Of a stretch of DNA of 64,000 nucleotides, positions 1 to 8,533 are shown in pieces. The position numbers and the translations under genes were made by a program. The first letter of the stretch is position 1, and every line of letters begins with the position of its first letter. The notes under the pieces were generated by a model. That model had not been told where the DNA came from, did no database searches, and was given only the letters and a program-made list of their open reading frames with translations. The stretch comes from DASRSS01 sp035765515 (GTDB taxonomy: Bacteria > Actinomycetota > Actinomycetes > Mycobacteriales > Jatrophihabitantaceae), in assembly GCA_035765515.1 (NCBI GenBank), contig DASTXN010000068.1:1-64000 (forward strand), read 5' to 3'.

Positions 1-219
1 GTACGCGCCGGCGCCGTAGAAGTGGCCGGTCCTGGTGTCCAGCACGCCGACCGCGGCGTGCTCTCCGCGATGCGCCGCGTAGGCGACGGCACGCCGCGCG
101 TTGCCGGTGACGAACGAGGTCGCCGCGGCGGGTGCGGCGAATACGGTTGCGGTGCCGAGAACCGTCAGCGTGATGGCCGCGGCGCCGATGACGCGGCGTC
201 GCAAGGGGGAGAGCGGCAC
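1..219 (-). CDS. Secreted serine hydrolase-like protein (5' part only)
   Basis: Only the first 73 codons lie in the window; the rest runs off the left edge. The protein starts MPLSPLRRR and continues into a hydrophobic stretch ending in APAAA, a typical Sec signal peptide with an AxA-type cleavage site. The mature part contains VGVLDTRTGHFYGAGAY, which resembles the N-terminal strands of actinobacterial class A beta-lactamase-like serine hydrolases; the catalytic SxxK would lie outside the window. The GTG start is supported by GGAGG six bases upstream. It is divergent from dnaX. Secretion is well supported; the enzyme class is a guess. Confidence 0.5.
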   Translation of the reverse strand, partial: MPLSPLRRRVIGAAAITLTVLGTATVFAAPAAATSFVTGNARRAVAYAAHRGEHAAVGVLDTRTGHFYGAGAY

Positions 220-340
220 GTCGGGCCTCCGCGGGTCGGGGACGGACCGTGCCTACCCATGTCGATCACCGCTCTCACCGGACGTTAAGCACTCACCTCG
301 ACCGCCGAGACCCGGGCTGCCGCCTGTCGGCCGCGCTGGT

Positions 341-346
341 TAGGGT
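341..346 (+). promoter_or_regulatory. -10 element of dnaX (leaderless)
   Basis: TAGGGT ends six bases before the dnaX GTG at 353. This spacing places the transcription start at or next to the start codon, and no Shine-Dalgarno sequence is present. The remaining bases of the 220-352 divergent gap show no signal recognition particle RNA or other RNA gene that I can recognise. Confidence 0.5.
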
Positions 347-352
347 TCGGCT

Positions 353-2290
353 GTGGCGGATCACGGTGCTCACCTTGCGCTCTATCGCAAGTACCGGTCG
401 GCGACCTTCGCGGAGGTCATCGGTCAGGAGCACGTCACCGAGCCGCTGCGCGCGGCCCTCGCCGCCGGACGCATCAACCACGCCTATTTGTTCAGCGGAC
501 CGCGCGGGTGCGGCAAGACGTCCAGCGCCCGCATCCTGGCCCGCTCGCTGAACTGCGCCCAGGGCCCGACGCCGGACCCGTGCGGCGTCTGCGACTCGTG
601 CGTCGAGCTGGCGCCGAACGGCCCCGGTTCGATCGACGTGATCGAGATCGACGCCGCCTCGCACGGTGGTGTCGACGACGCGCGTGACCTGCGCGAGCGG
701 GCGTTCTTCGCGCCGGTGCGCGACCGCTACAAGGTGTACATCATCGACGAGGCGCACATGGTCACGGCGCAGGGCTTCAACGCGCTGCTCAAACTCGTCG
801 AGGAGCCGCCGGACTTCCTGGTGTTCGTGTTCGCGACCACCGAGCCGGACAAGGTGCTCACCACCATCCGCTCGCGCACGCACCACTACCCATTCCGGCT
901 CATCCCGCCGGGCATCATGCGCGAGCACCTCGAAGCGATCTGCAAGGCCGAGGCGATTGCCGTCGAACCGGCGGTGCTGCCGCTCGTCGTCCGCGCGGGC
1001 GGTGGCTCCGCGCGTGACTCGCTGTCGATCCTGGACCAGCTGCTCGCCGGCGCGGGCCCGGACGGCGTGACCTACGCGCGCGCCGTCGCCCTGCTCGGCG
1101 TGACCGACGGTGCGCTGCTGGACGACATGGTCGACGCGCTCGCGGCCGGCGACGCGGCGGCCGTCTACGGGACCGTCGACCGGATCGTCGAGGCCGGGCA
1201 CGATCCACGCCGGTTCGCCGCCGACCTGCTCGAGCGCTTCCGAGACCTGATCGTGCTGGACGCGGTCCCGGACGCGGCCGCGCGCGGATTGATCGATGTG
1301 CCGCAGGACCAGCTGACGCACATGACCGATCAGGCCATGCGCCTGGGTGCCGCCGCACTGACGCGGTACGCCGAGATCGTCCACACCGCCCTGCTGGAGA
1401 TGCGTGGCACGACGTCGCCGCGGCTGGTGCTCGAGCTGCTCTGTGCACGGATGCAGCTGCCGGACGCCAGTGCCGACTCGGCCGCGATCCTGCAGCGGCT
1501 CGAGCGCCTGGAGCGGCGTGCGAGCCTGGTCGCCGGCTCGACGCCGGCACCGGTGGAGGCGACACCGCCCGCGGAGACCGTCGCGCCTGCCAAGGTCGCT
1601 GCGCCCGCGAAGGCAGCCCCGCCCGCGAAGGCAGCCCCGCCCGCGAAGGCGGCCCCGCCCGCCAAGGCCGCCGCACCGGCGAAGGCCGCCGCACCCGCGA
1701 GCCCGGCCACCGAGCGGGCCCCCTGGCCGACGCCGCCGGTGATCGCAGACGCCGATCCGGCGCCGGAACCGCCGGCACCCGAACCACCCGCGTCGCCGCA
1801 GCCCGCGCCCGAACCGGCCGCTGCCGCCGCGCCGACACCGCCACCGGCCGCAGCAGCCGGATCCATCGACGCCACCGCGCTGCGCCGGGTGTGGCCGGAC
1901 GTCTTGGACGTGGTGAAGCAGACCAGTCGGCGCACGCGCGCGCTGCTGGACAACGCGCAGATCGTGAACGTGGTCGGCGAGGCCGTCACGTTGTCGGCCC
2001 CGCCCGCGCTCGCGCGCATGATCGGCGACGACAGCAACACCTCGGTGCTGCGCGCGGCGCTGACCAAGGTGGTCGGCGGATCCTGGCGCGTCGAGGCCAC
2101 GCCCGAAGGAGCGGCCGGCGGCGGCCCGGCCGGCGGTGGAGCACCCAGCCGCCCGGACGAGCCCGAGTCCGACCCCCGGGACGACACCGAACCGGACGCC
2201 CCCGGCGAGCGCGCCGCGCCGGCCGATCCGGAGACCGAGGCGATCCGGTTGCTGCAGAGCGAGCTGGGCGCCCGTCCGGTGGACGACTGA
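353..2290 (+). CDS. dnaX: DNA polymerase III subunit gamma/tau
   Basis: Clamp-loader ATPase of the replicative polymerase. The 645-residue protein opens with the family start (LALYRKYRS). It has the Walker A motif GPRGCGKT at 49-56, a four-cysteine zinc site (Cys68, 77, 80, 83), the DEAH Walker B box at 132-135 and the sensor region around 160-175. After domain III (about residue 380) comes an Ala/Pro/Lys-rich linker and a tau-like C-terminal domain. The GTG at 353 is chosen because it gives the conserved N-terminus and sits behind a leaderless -10. No A-rich frameshift signal for a short gamma form was seen. It heads a run of plus-strand genes that includes ybaB and recR. Confidence 0.95.
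   Translation: MADHGAHLALYRKYRSATFAEVIGQEHVTEPLRAALAAGRINHAYLFSGPRGCGKTSSARILARSLNCAQGPTPDPCGVCDSCVELAPNGPGSIDVIEIDAASHGGVDDARDLRERAFFAPVRDRYKVYIIDEAHMVTAQGFNALLKLVEEPPDFLVFVFATTEPDKVLTTIRSRTHHYPFRLIPPGIMREHLEAICKAEAIAVEPAVLPLVVRAGGGSARDSLSILDQLLAGAGPDGVTYARAVALLGVTDGALLDDMVDALAAGDAAAVYGTVDRIVEAGHDPRRFAADLLERFRDLIVLDAVPDAAARGLIDVPQDQLTHMTDQAMRLGAAALTRYAEIVHTALLEMRGTTSPRLVLELLCARMQLPDASADSAAILQRLERLERRASLVAGSTPAPVEATPPAETVAPAKVAAPAKAAPPAKAAPPAKAAPPAKAAAPAKAAAPASPATERAPWPTPPVIADADPAPEPPAPEPPASPQPAPEPAAAAAPTPPPAAAAGSIDATALRRVWPDVLDVVKQTSRRTRALLDNAQIVNVVGEAVTLSAPPALARMIGDDSNTSVLRAALTKVVGGSWRVEATPEGAAGGGPAGGGAPSRPDEPESDPRDDTEPDAPGERAAPADPETEAIRLLQSELGARPVDD
1603..1700 (+). repeat. In-frame PPAKAA hexapeptide repeats in dnaX
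   Basis: About five 18-base units encode repeated APPAKA / AAPAKA hexapeptides in the linker between domain III and the C-terminal domain of DnaX. Some units are almost identical at the nucleotide level, which points to recent slippage or unequal exchange. The repeat is a flexible basic linker, not a folded domain. Confidence 0.85.
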
Positions 2291-2315
2291 GCCAGCGTGC
2301 CCGGCCGGGGACCGT

Positions 2316-2321
2316 TACCCT
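2316..2321 (+). promoter_or_regulatory. Possible -10 element of ybaB-recR
   Basis: TACCCT lies about 27 bases before the ybaB start, in the 58-base gap after dnaX. It matches the TANNNT form seen at other starts in the window and is followed by a proper ribosome binding site, so ybaB would have a short leader. No clear -35 box is visible. Confidence 0.3.
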
Positions 2322-2348
2322 GAAGGCCCCGAGTCGAAGGAGCACGTG

Positions 2349-2699
2349 GTGACGCGCGGTGGTGGCTTCGGCGGTCAGCCGAACATGCAGCAGCTGATGA
2401 AGCAGGCGCAGAAGATGCAGCAGCAGCTGCAGGACGCTCAGGCCGAGCTGGCCTCGACCGAGGTCACCGGTACGGCGGGGGGCGGTCTCGTGACCGCGAC
2501 GCTCCTGGGCTCGGGGGAACTCACCGCGCTCTCGATCGACCCGAAGGCGGTCGATCCGGACGACGTGGAGACGCTGCAGGATTTGATCGTCGCCGCCGTC
2601 CGCGATGCGAGCCGTGCGGCCAGCGAGCTCGCCGCCGAGAAGATGGGACCGCTCACTGGCGGCGCCGACCTCGGCGGTTTGGGCATCCCCGGCCTATGA
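2349..2699 (+). CDS. ybaB: YbaB/EbfC family nucleoid-associated protein
   Basis: Small DNA-binding protein (116 residues) of the YbaB/EbfC family, which forms tweezer-like dimers and sits between dnaX and recR in many bacteria. The sequence has the family pattern: a Gln/Met-rich helix (MQQLMKQAQKMQQQLQDAQ), a sheet region with VTGTAGGGLVTATLLGSGEL, and a C-terminal helix with DLIVAAVRDA. AAGGAG at 2337-2342 is six bases from the second of two adjacent GTG codons, so 2349 is preferred over 2346. The Gly-rich C-terminal tail is usual for actinobacterial members. Confidence 0.92.
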   Translation: MTRGGGFGGQPNMQQLMKQAQKMQQQLQDAQAELASTEVTGTAGGGLVTATLLGSGELTALSIDPKAVDPDDVETLQDLIVAAVRDASRAASELAAEKMGPLTGGADLGGLGIPGL

Positions 2700-2706
2700 G
2701 CGTCTG

Positions 2707-3303
2707 ATGTACGAGGGCGCCGTTCAGGACCTCATCGACGAACTCGGCCGGCTGCCCGGCGTCGGACCCAAGAGTGCGCAGCGCATCGCCTTCCACCTGC
2801 TCGCCGCCGAACCGGCTGACGTCGAACGGCTCGCCGCCACCCTGATCCGGGTCAAGAACGAGGTGCGGTTCTGCACCGTGTGCGGCAACGTGGCCGAAGC
2901 GGACGTTTGCCGAATCTGCAGCGACCCGCGCCGTGACCCCGCCGTCATCTGCGTGGTCGAGGAGCCCAAGGACGTCAACGCCGTCGAGCGCACCCGCGAG
3001 TTCCGCGGCCGCTACCACGTGCTCGGCGGCGCGATCAGCCCGATCGACGGGGTCGGGCCGGATGACCTGCGCGTCCGCGAGTTGCTGACGCGGCTGCAGG
3101 ACGGCACCGTCACCGAGATCATCCTGGCGACCGACCCGAACCTCGAGGGCGAAGCCACGGCGACCTACCTGGCCCGGCTGATCGGCCCGATGGGGCTCAC
3201 CGTCACCCGGCTGGCCAGCGGGCTGCCCGTCGGCGGCGACCTCGAGTACGCCGACGAGGTCACCCTCGGCCGTGCCTTCTCCGGACGACGGCGGGTGGAT
3301 TAG
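2707..3303 (+). CDS. recR: Recombination mediator protein RecR
   Basis: Recombination mediator acting with RecO/RecF in RecA loading at single-stranded gaps. The 198 residues show the helix-hairpin-helix LPGVGPKSAQRIAFHLL (16-32), the C4 zinc finger (Cys56, 59, 68, 71), and the Toprim domain starting at ICVVEE with LATDPNLEGEATA. The length equals the family norm. It starts seven bases after the ybaB stop with no strong ribosome binding site, which suggests translational coupling. The stop codon directly abuts the next start at 3304. Confidence 0.96.
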   Translation: MYEGAVQDLIDELGRLPGVGPKSAQRIAFHLLAAEPADVERLAATLIRVKNEVRFCTVCGNVAEADVCRICSDPRRDPAVICVVEEPKDVNAVERTREFRGRYHVLGGAISPIDGVGPDDLRVRELLTRLQDGTVTEIILATDPNLEGEATATYLARLIGPMGLTVTRLASGLPVGGDLEYADEVTLGRAFSGRRRVD

Positions 3304-4257
3304 GTGCCTGCCGGACGGGCGCGATCGCACCGCGGTCTGTACTGGGCCGCGGTGCTGCTCTCGCTCGTCCTCGTCGTTGCCGGCGGCATCGTCGCCTACC
3401 TCGGCTACACCGCGACCTCCGGGCCGGACGGTGCGGTCAAGGGCTACTTCTCCGCGCTGCAGCGCGGGGACGCCGGTAGCGCGCTCGCGTTCGGCGACAT
3501 CCCGCCGGGCCCGCACACGCTGCTCACCGACACCGTGTTGGCCGAGCAGCAGCGCATCGCGCCGATCAGGTCGGTGCAGGTCGTGTCCGTCCAGCACGAC
3601 GGCACCGACCGTGCGACCGTCACAGTGCACTACGACATCGACTTCCCGGACGGCGCGCAGCGGATCACCGATCAGGTGCCGGTGATCAAGGACGGTTCGT
3701 CCTGGGACCTGGTCCGCACCGCGATCCCGACGCAGATCGAGCTGACCCACGCGCTCGAGCGGGCGACGATCGCCGGCGCCGGCATTCCGGACGGCGACAC
3801 CCTGCTGTTCCCGGGCGCGCTGCCGATCACGTTCGACACCCCGTACCTGGAGCTCGGGGCGGGCGTGGTCACGTTCGCGACGCGCTCGCAGGTGAACGCC
3901 ACCGTCGAGGTCAGCCCGGCCGGGCGCAGTGCCGTGGCCGATGCGTTGAGCAGCGCGTTGCGCGCCTGCGTGACATCCGGCGGCAAGGGGTACTGCCCGC
4001 TGCCGTCGGACCGGTACGTGCCGGGCAGCCTGGAGGGACGACTGCTCGCGGGCGTCGCCGAGCGGATGACGCTCGCCGTCGATCCCGCAGCCGCCGGTGT
4101 CATCGACGTAGGTGGCACCGTCCCGTTCCGTGGCAGGTTCGGCAAGCTCAGCTTCGAGAATGTGCCGTCCACGCGGTACGGCACCATCGCGCTGCCGCTG
4201 ACGGCGACCGTCTACGCGGTGCAGCCGGTGCGCGTGCAATGGGCGGACGGACAGTGA
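3304..4257 (+). CDS. Membrane-anchored protein, paralogue A of subtilase cassette
   Basis: 317 residues: a short basic N-terminus, one membrane segment (about 14-37), then an extracytoplasmic domain beginning with GPDGAVKGYFSALQRGDAGSA. The helix 'V..Y..AL.RGDA..AL' recalls NTF2-like or Mce-associated domains, but I cannot name a family with certainty. It is clearly related to the gene at 5627: both share 'GDA..AL', 'LLTD.VL..Q..IAPI' and a closing all-beta region. The start codon directly follows the recR stop. The subtilase gene overlaps its 3' end, so the two proteins are probably co-translated and may both act outside the membrane. Confidence 0.7.
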   Translation: MPAGRARSHRGLYWAAVLLSLVLVVAGGIVAYLGYTATSGPDGAVKGYFSALQRGDAGSALAFGDIPPGPHTLLTDTVLAEQQRIAPIRSVQVVSVQHDGTDRATVTVHYDIDFPDGAQRITDQVPVIKDGSSWDLVRTAIPTQIELTHALERATIAGAGIPDGDTLLFPGALPITFDTPYLELGAGVVTFATRSQVNATVEVSPAGRSAVADALSSALRACVTSGGKGYCPLPSDRYVPGSLEGRLLAGVAERMTLAVDPAAAGVIDVGGTVPFRGRFGKLSFENVPSTRYGTIALPLTATVYAVQPVRVQWADGQ

Positions 4258-5630
4258 GCCGCCAGCAGCGCCCGCACGGGCGGCCGCGCGTCGCCGTTCG
4301 TCTGCTCGCGGGGCTCGGCGCGTTGCTCGTTGCCCTGGTCGCTGTGGGCCTGCTGGGCGCGCCCGCAGCATCGGCCGCGCCCGGGCCGGTGAACGCGCCG
4401 GAGTACTGGTTCGACACCTGGCACGTCCCGCAGCTGTGGCGGGTCGGTGCGCGCGGCCAGGGCATCACCATCGCCGAGATCGACACCGGCGTGAACGCGC
4501 GGCTGCCCGAGCTCGCCGGCCGGGTGCTATCCGGCAAGGACTACGGGATGCCGGGCAACGGCCGGGTCGACCGCAGCACCGACCCGTTCGGCCACGGGAC
4601 CGCGATGGCCTCGATCATGGTCGCGCGCAGGGGCACCCTCGGGATCACCGGCATCGCGCCGGGCGCCCGCATCATGCCTATCGCGGTGCCGCTGTCGGGC
4701 ACTACCGACCGCTCCCCGGACGACCATGTGGCCGACGCAATCCGCTGGGCCGCCGATCACGGCGCGAAGGTCATCACGATGGCGCTGGGCGGCGTCCGCG
4801 ACCCGCACACCACGGACGAGCCGTGCCCGTCCGACGAGCAGTCGGCGATCTACCACGCGCTGCGCAAGGGCGCGATCCTGCTGGCCGCGGCCGGCAACCG
4901 GGGCGACAGCGGCAACGCCGTCGAACAGCCGGGGGTGTGTCTCGGCGTCGTCTCCGTCGGCGCGGTGAACCGCAGGGACAAGGTGGCCTCGTTCTCGGCG
5001 CGGCACAAGTACGTCAGCTTCGACGCCCCGGGTGTCGGCGTGCCCTCGCTCGGACGCATCCCCGGCCAGGCGTACGCCGGCAACGGCACCAGCCAGGCGA
5101 CGGCGCTGGCCAGCGCGGTGACCGCGCTGGTCTGGTCCAAGCACCCGTCGCTGACCGGTCGGCAGGTCGTGGCCCGGCTGCTCGCCACGCTCGACAACCG
5201 GACGGCCCGGCCGACGCCCGCCTACGGGTACGGGATCCTCGACGGCTACCGCGCCGTGACTGCGAATGTGCCCGCGGACGCACCCAATCCGGTGTACGCC
5301 CGGGCGATGCCGTTCCTCGAACGCGACCAGGCCTTCTCCCGCGTCCATCCCGCTGCGCCGAAGCCGGCGGTCACCGGCGTTCGGTCCACCGGCACGTTCG
5401 ACATCGGCACCGCGCCCCGGCTGAAGGTGCCGCAGGTGGTTGTCGGGTTCTGCCTCGGCATCGCGGGACTGCTGGCGCTGGCCGCGCTGCTCGTCGGTCC
5501 CGCCGTCCTGCGACGGCGCCGTCCGTCGGCATCGGACGGGCCCAGCGCGCAGCTGCCGACGGTCGACGAGCACGGGGTGGAGTGGCATCAGATCCTGGGT
5601 CCCGAGCCGCCGACCGCGAGCGGCACGTGA
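4254..5630 (+). CDS. Mycosin-like subtilisin (S8) protease, membrane-anchored
   Basis: Secreted serine protease of about 458 residues. Signal peptide residues 1-42 (cleavage near ASAA); the subtilase triad is visible as Asp77 (EIDTGVN), His114 (FGHGTAMAS) and Ser280 (GNGTSQATA), with oxyanion Asn215 (AAAGN). Cys191 and Cys229 could form a disulfide. A C-terminal hydrophobic segment (VVVGFCLGIAGLLALAALL) is followed by basic residues, giving the mycosin layout of an enzyme outside with a single C-terminal anchor. Known mycosins belong to type VII secretion loci, but no EsxA/B, EccC or PE/PPE gene is nearby. GTG at 4254 (GTGA overlap) is preferred; ATG at 4239 is possible. Confidence 0.85.
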   Translation: MSRQQRPHGRPRVAVRLLAGLGALLVALVAVGLLGAPAASAAPGPVNAPEYWFDTWHVPQLWRVGARGQGITIAEIDTGVNARLPELAGRVLSGKDYGMPGNGRVDRSTDPFGHGTAMASIMVARRGTLGITGIAPGARIMPIAVPLSGTTDRSPDDHVADAIRWAADHGAKVITMALGGVRDPHTTDEPCPSDEQSAIYHALRKGAILLAAAGNRGDSGNAVEQPGVCLGVVSVGAVNRRDKVASFSARHKYVSFDAPGVGVPSLGRIPGQAYAGNGTSQATALASAVTALVWSKHPSLTGRQVVARLLATLDNRTARPTPAYGYGILDGYRAVTANVPADAPNPVYARAMPFLERDQAFSRVHPAAPKPAVTGVRSTGTFDIGTAPRLKVPQVVVGFCLGIAGLLALAALLVGPAVLRRRRPSASDGPSAQLPTVDEHGVEWHQILGPEPPTASGT

Positions 5631-6583
5631 GCGTGCGGTTCTCGCGCGGCCGGCTCGGCTATGTCGTGGTCGCCGCGGTTCTCGTGGCGGTCGGCTTCGG
5701 CACGTACACGATCGGCAGCGGCGGCTCCTCGCCGGCGGACGTGGTCCGCTCGTACCTGGGCGCGCTCTCGCGCGGCGATGCCGACGCCGCGCTCGCCCTC
5801 GGCACCGCGCCGGGTGACCGCACCTTGCTGACCGACGACGTACTGCGCCAGCAAGAGAGCCTCGCACCGATCAGCGGGATCCGGGTGCTCGACAGCCGGA
5901 CCGGATCCAGTGGCGCGGTCGTCCGGGTGCGGTACCGGATCGGCGCGCAGACCGTCACCGACGCGGTCGAACTGCTGCGGCGCGGCGACGGCTGGGCGCT
6001 GAGCCACGTCGCGGTCGACGTCGAGCTGAGCGCCCGATCCAGCCTGCCGGAACCGACCGTCTTCGGGGTCGCCGCGCCGGCCGCCGGTGACCTGTACGTG
6101 TTCCCGGGCGTGGTGCAGTTCGGCTCGGCCGACACCGCGTTCGGGCTGGCGCCCGCGACCGCGGTGTTCAGCAACCCGGACGTCCCGGCGATGGCGAACC
6201 CCACGCCGGTGCTCAGCGGCACGGGACGCGCGATGCTGACGAAGCTGATCGGCGCCGCGATGACCCGCTGCGCACGGTCACGGTCGCTGCATCCGCACGG
6301 CTGCCCGCAGCACGCTTCCCGTCCTACCGCGCACGGCCTGGTCGCCGGCTCGCTTCGCTGGCACGCGCCCCACAGCTACGGCGGCCTGAACAGCACCGAC
6401 ATCACCGTCGGCAGCGACAGCTCGGGCGTGGTGCACGTGAGCGGTCCGCTGACCTGGCGGCTGACCTATTCGGTCCGGCCGGCCCCCGGGAAGCGGGTCG
6501 TCTCGCGTGGCCGGGCCGTCCGCTCCAAGGTGAGCGCGACGGTCGACTTCGGCAGCTCGCCGCCGACACTGCAGCTGAACTGA
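5627..6583 (+). CDS. Membrane-anchored protein, paralogue B of subtilase cassette
   Basis: 318 residues, starting at a GTG that overlaps the protease stop (GTGA). One N-terminal membrane segment (about 11-31) is followed by SPADVVRSYLGALSRGDADAALALG, the same opening as the gene at 3304, and by the shared 'LLTDDVLRQQESLAPISGIRV' block. The last 90 residues contain extra Cys and basic residues and differ more. The layout paralogue A - protease - paralogue B with two 4-base overlaps suggests a three-part envelope complex, or a protease with two substrates or inhibitors. No established function. Confidence 0.7.
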   Translation: MSVRFSRGRLGYVVVAAVLVAVGFGTYTIGSGGSSPADVVRSYLGALSRGDADAALALGTAPGDRTLLTDDVLRQQESLAPISGIRVLDSRTGSSGAVVRVRYRIGAQTVTDAVELLRRGDGWALSHVAVDVELSARSSLPEPTVFGVAAPAAGDLYVFPGVVQFGSADTAFGLAPATAVFSNPDVPAMANPTPVLSGTGRAMLTKLIGAAMTRCARSRSLHPHGCPQHASRPTAHGLVAGSLRWHAPHSYGGLNSTDITVGSDSSGVVHVSGPLTWRLTYSVRPAPGKRVVSRGRAVRSKVSATVDFGSSPPTLQLN

Positions 6584-6631
6584 CGCGGGGCAACTGAAGG
6601 ACCCCCCGGCGGTCTACCAGCACACCCCTGC

Positions 6632-6699
6632 CGAGTGGCGCGTTAGGTCCCCGAGTGGCGCGAAATATCGCGCCACTCGAGGGGTTAACGCGCCACTCG
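6632..6699. repeat. Intergenic inverted-repeat cluster (CGAGTGGCGCG)
   Basis: Four copies of an 11-base motif: two direct (6632-6642, 6652-6662) and two inverted (6669-6679, 6689-6699). The inner pair forms a perfect 12-base stem with an AATA loop (6652-6679), and the outer pair can extend it. It sits between two convergent genes, so it could act as a two-way terminator. A relative with GGG in place of GCG is found at 13747-13820. Confidence 0.85.
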
Positions 6700-6709
6700 C
6701 GGGAGGTGT

Positions 6710-8449
6710 TCAGCGGGCGCGGTCGCGGGAGACGCGGTTGAGCCCGCTGATCACCGCGCGCAACGAGGCCTGCACGATCGACTCGCTGACCCCGACGCCC
6801 CACAGCACCCGGTCGCCCACCTCGATCTCGAGGTATGCGGCGGCCTCGGCGTCACGGCCGGATGTGAGCGCGTGCTCGGCGTAGTCCAGCACGCGCACGT
6901 TCAGCCCGCCGAGGCCGAGGTCGACGGCCGACAGCGCTGCGCAGAACGCGGCGATCGGCCCGTTGCCCACGCCGATCAGCTCGTGCTCGGCACCGAACGC
7001 GCGGACGGTCGTGTTGATCCGCTCGACTCCGTCCTCGCTGGTGGACGCGAACCGGACCAGCTCGAAGTCGCCGCTCGCCAGGTATTCGCGGGAGAAGATC
7101 TCGAACATCAACGGCGCATCGACCTCGCCGCCCTCACCGTCGGTGTGCTGCTGGATCACCTGGCTGAACTCGATCTGCAGCCGGCGCGGCAGGTCGAGGT
7201 GGTGGTCGGTCTTCATGATGTAGGCGACGCCGCCCTTGCCGGACTGCGAGTTGACCCGGATGACGGCCTCGTAGGAACGGCCGACGTCCTTCGGGTCGAT
7301 CGGCAGGTACGGGATCTCCCACGGCATCTCGCCGACCGGCTTGCCGGCCGCCTTCGCCTGCCGCTCGAGATCGTCGAAGCCCTTCTTGATCGCGTCCTGG
7401 TGCGAGCCGGAGAACGACGTGTAGACCAGGTCCCCGGCGTACGGGTGCCGCTCGTGCACGTCGATGCGGTTGCAGTACTCGGCGGTGCGCCGGATCTCGT
7501 CGATGTCGCTGAAGTCGATCATCGGGTCGATGCCCTGGCTGTACAGGTTCAGTCCCAGCGTCACCAGGTCGACGTTGCCGCTGCGCTCGCCGTTGCCGAA
7601 CAGGGTGCCCTCGATGCGCTGCGCGCCGGCCAGCACGGCCAGCTCGGCGTCGGCGGTCGCGGTGCCGCGGTCGTTGTGGGTGTGGACGGACAGGCAGACG
7701 TATTCGCGCCGCGACAGGTTGCGGCTCATCCACTCGATCTGGTCGGCGTAGATGTTCGGCGTCGACCGCTCGACGGTGCACGGCAGGTTGAGGACGATCT
7801 CGTGGTCCGGCCCGGGTTGCCAGACGTCCATAACGCCCTCGCAGATCTCCAGGCTGAAATCCAGCTCGGTGTCCATGAAGATCTCCGGCGAGTACTCCAG
7901 GCCGAAGTCGGTGCCCTGCAGGTGGATGTCGACGTACTTCATGATCGACTGGATGCCGTCCACCGCCACTGCGCGACACTCGGCCCGTCCGTCGCCCTGG
8001 AACCCGAAGACCACGCGCCGGAACGTCGGGGCGGCCGCGTTGTACATGTGGACGGTTGCCTGGCGGGCCCCGACCAGTGACTGGACGGTGCGCTCGATGA
8101 GCTCCTCGCGCGCCTGGGTCAGGACGGAGATGCGTACGTCGTCGGGGATCTTGTCGCCCTCGATCAGGCTGCGGATGAAGTCGAAGTCGGTCTGGCTCGC
8201 GGCCGGGAAACCGACCTCGATCTCCTTGTAGCCCATCTTGACCAGCAGGTCGAACATGGCGTGCTTGCGGGCGGCGTTCATCGGATCGATCAGCGCCTGG
8301 TTGCCGTCGCGCAGGTCGGTGGACAGCCAGCGCGGGGCGGCGGTGATCGTCCGGTCCGGCCAGGTGCGGTCGGGCAGGTCGACCGCGGGGAACGGACGGT
8401 AGCGGTGGCAGGGCATGCCGGAAGGCTGCTGCGGAAAGGGAATGCTCAT
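6710..8449 (-). CDS. leuA: 2-isopropylmalate synthase
   Basis: First committed step of leucine synthesis: condenses acetyl-CoA with 2-oxoisovalerate. The 579-residue length fits the long LeuA type found in actinobacteria. Visible marks are the N-terminal STDLRDGNQ (43-51), metal ligands in SVHTHNDRGTA, the GNGERSGNVD loop, and a C-terminal regulatory domain (about 430-579) that normally binds leucine. The ATG at 8449 has AGGAG nine bases upstream. The 5' region on the minus strand carries a leucine-rich leader peptide with alternative hairpins, indicating attenuation control. Confidence 0.96.
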   Translation of the reverse strand: MSIPFPQQPSGMPCHRYRPFPAVDLPDRTWPDRTITAAPRWLSTDLRDGNQALIDPMNAARKHAMFDLLVKMGYKEIEVGFPAASQTDFDFIRSLIEGDKIPDDVRISVLTQAREELIERTVQSLVGARQATVHMYNAAAPTFRRVVFGFQGDGRAECRAVAVDGIQSIMKYVDIHLQGTDFGLEYSPEIFMDTELDFSLEICEGVMDVWQPGPDHEIVLNLPCTVERSTPNIYADQIEWMSRNLSRREYVCLSVHTHNDRGTATADAELAVLAGAQRIEGTLFGNGERSGNVDLVTLGLNLYSQGIDPMIDFSDIDEIRRTAEYCNRIDVHERHPYAGDLVYTSFSGSHQDAIKKGFDDLERQAKAAGKPVGEMPWEIPYLPIDPKDVGRSYEAVIRVNSQSGKGGVAYIMKTDHHLDLPRRLQIEFSQVIQQHTDGEGGEVDAPLMFEIFSREYLASGDFELVRFASTSEDGVERINTTVRAFGAEHELIGVGNGPIAAFCAALSAVDLGLGGLNVRVLDYAEHALTSGRDAEAAAYLEIEVGDRVLWGVGVSESIVQASLRAVISGLNRVSRDRAR

Positions 8450-8488
8450 GAGGTGCTGCTCCTGATTGACCGGGGTTGGACTGGAAAT

Positions 8489-8530
8489 CCGGTCGGCACA
8501 GCACACGGCCCGCGACGAGGGGCCGACCGG
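8489..8530 (-). promoter_or_regulatory. Attenuator hairpin of leuA
   Basis: On the minus strand CCGGTCGGC (8530-8522) pairs perfectly with GCCGACCGG (8497-8489). The region between them, CCTCGTCGCGG (8520-8510), can instead pair with CCGCGACGAGG inside the leader peptide (8552-8542). These mutually exclusive pairings are the classical layout of ribosome-mediated attenuation. No long T-run follows, so the distal hairpin may act by sequestering translation or as a U-poor terminator. Confidence 0.7.
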
Positions 8531-8533
8531 TTC

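Noticed and set aside
220..352. Signal recognition particle RNA upstream of dnaX
   Set aside because: The gap is 133 bases and contains none of the conserved SRP RNA core sequence.
2653..4371. Long minus-strand open frame opposite recR and paralogue A
   Set aside because: High GC content keeps antisense frames open. The translation is Arg/Gly/His/Asp-rich without any domain, while the plus strand carries recognisable genes.
4254..5630. Type VII secretion locus
   Set aside because: Only the mycosin-like protease was found; no EsxA/B-type WXG100 protein, EccB/C/D/E or PE/PPE gene is encoded in the neighbourhood.
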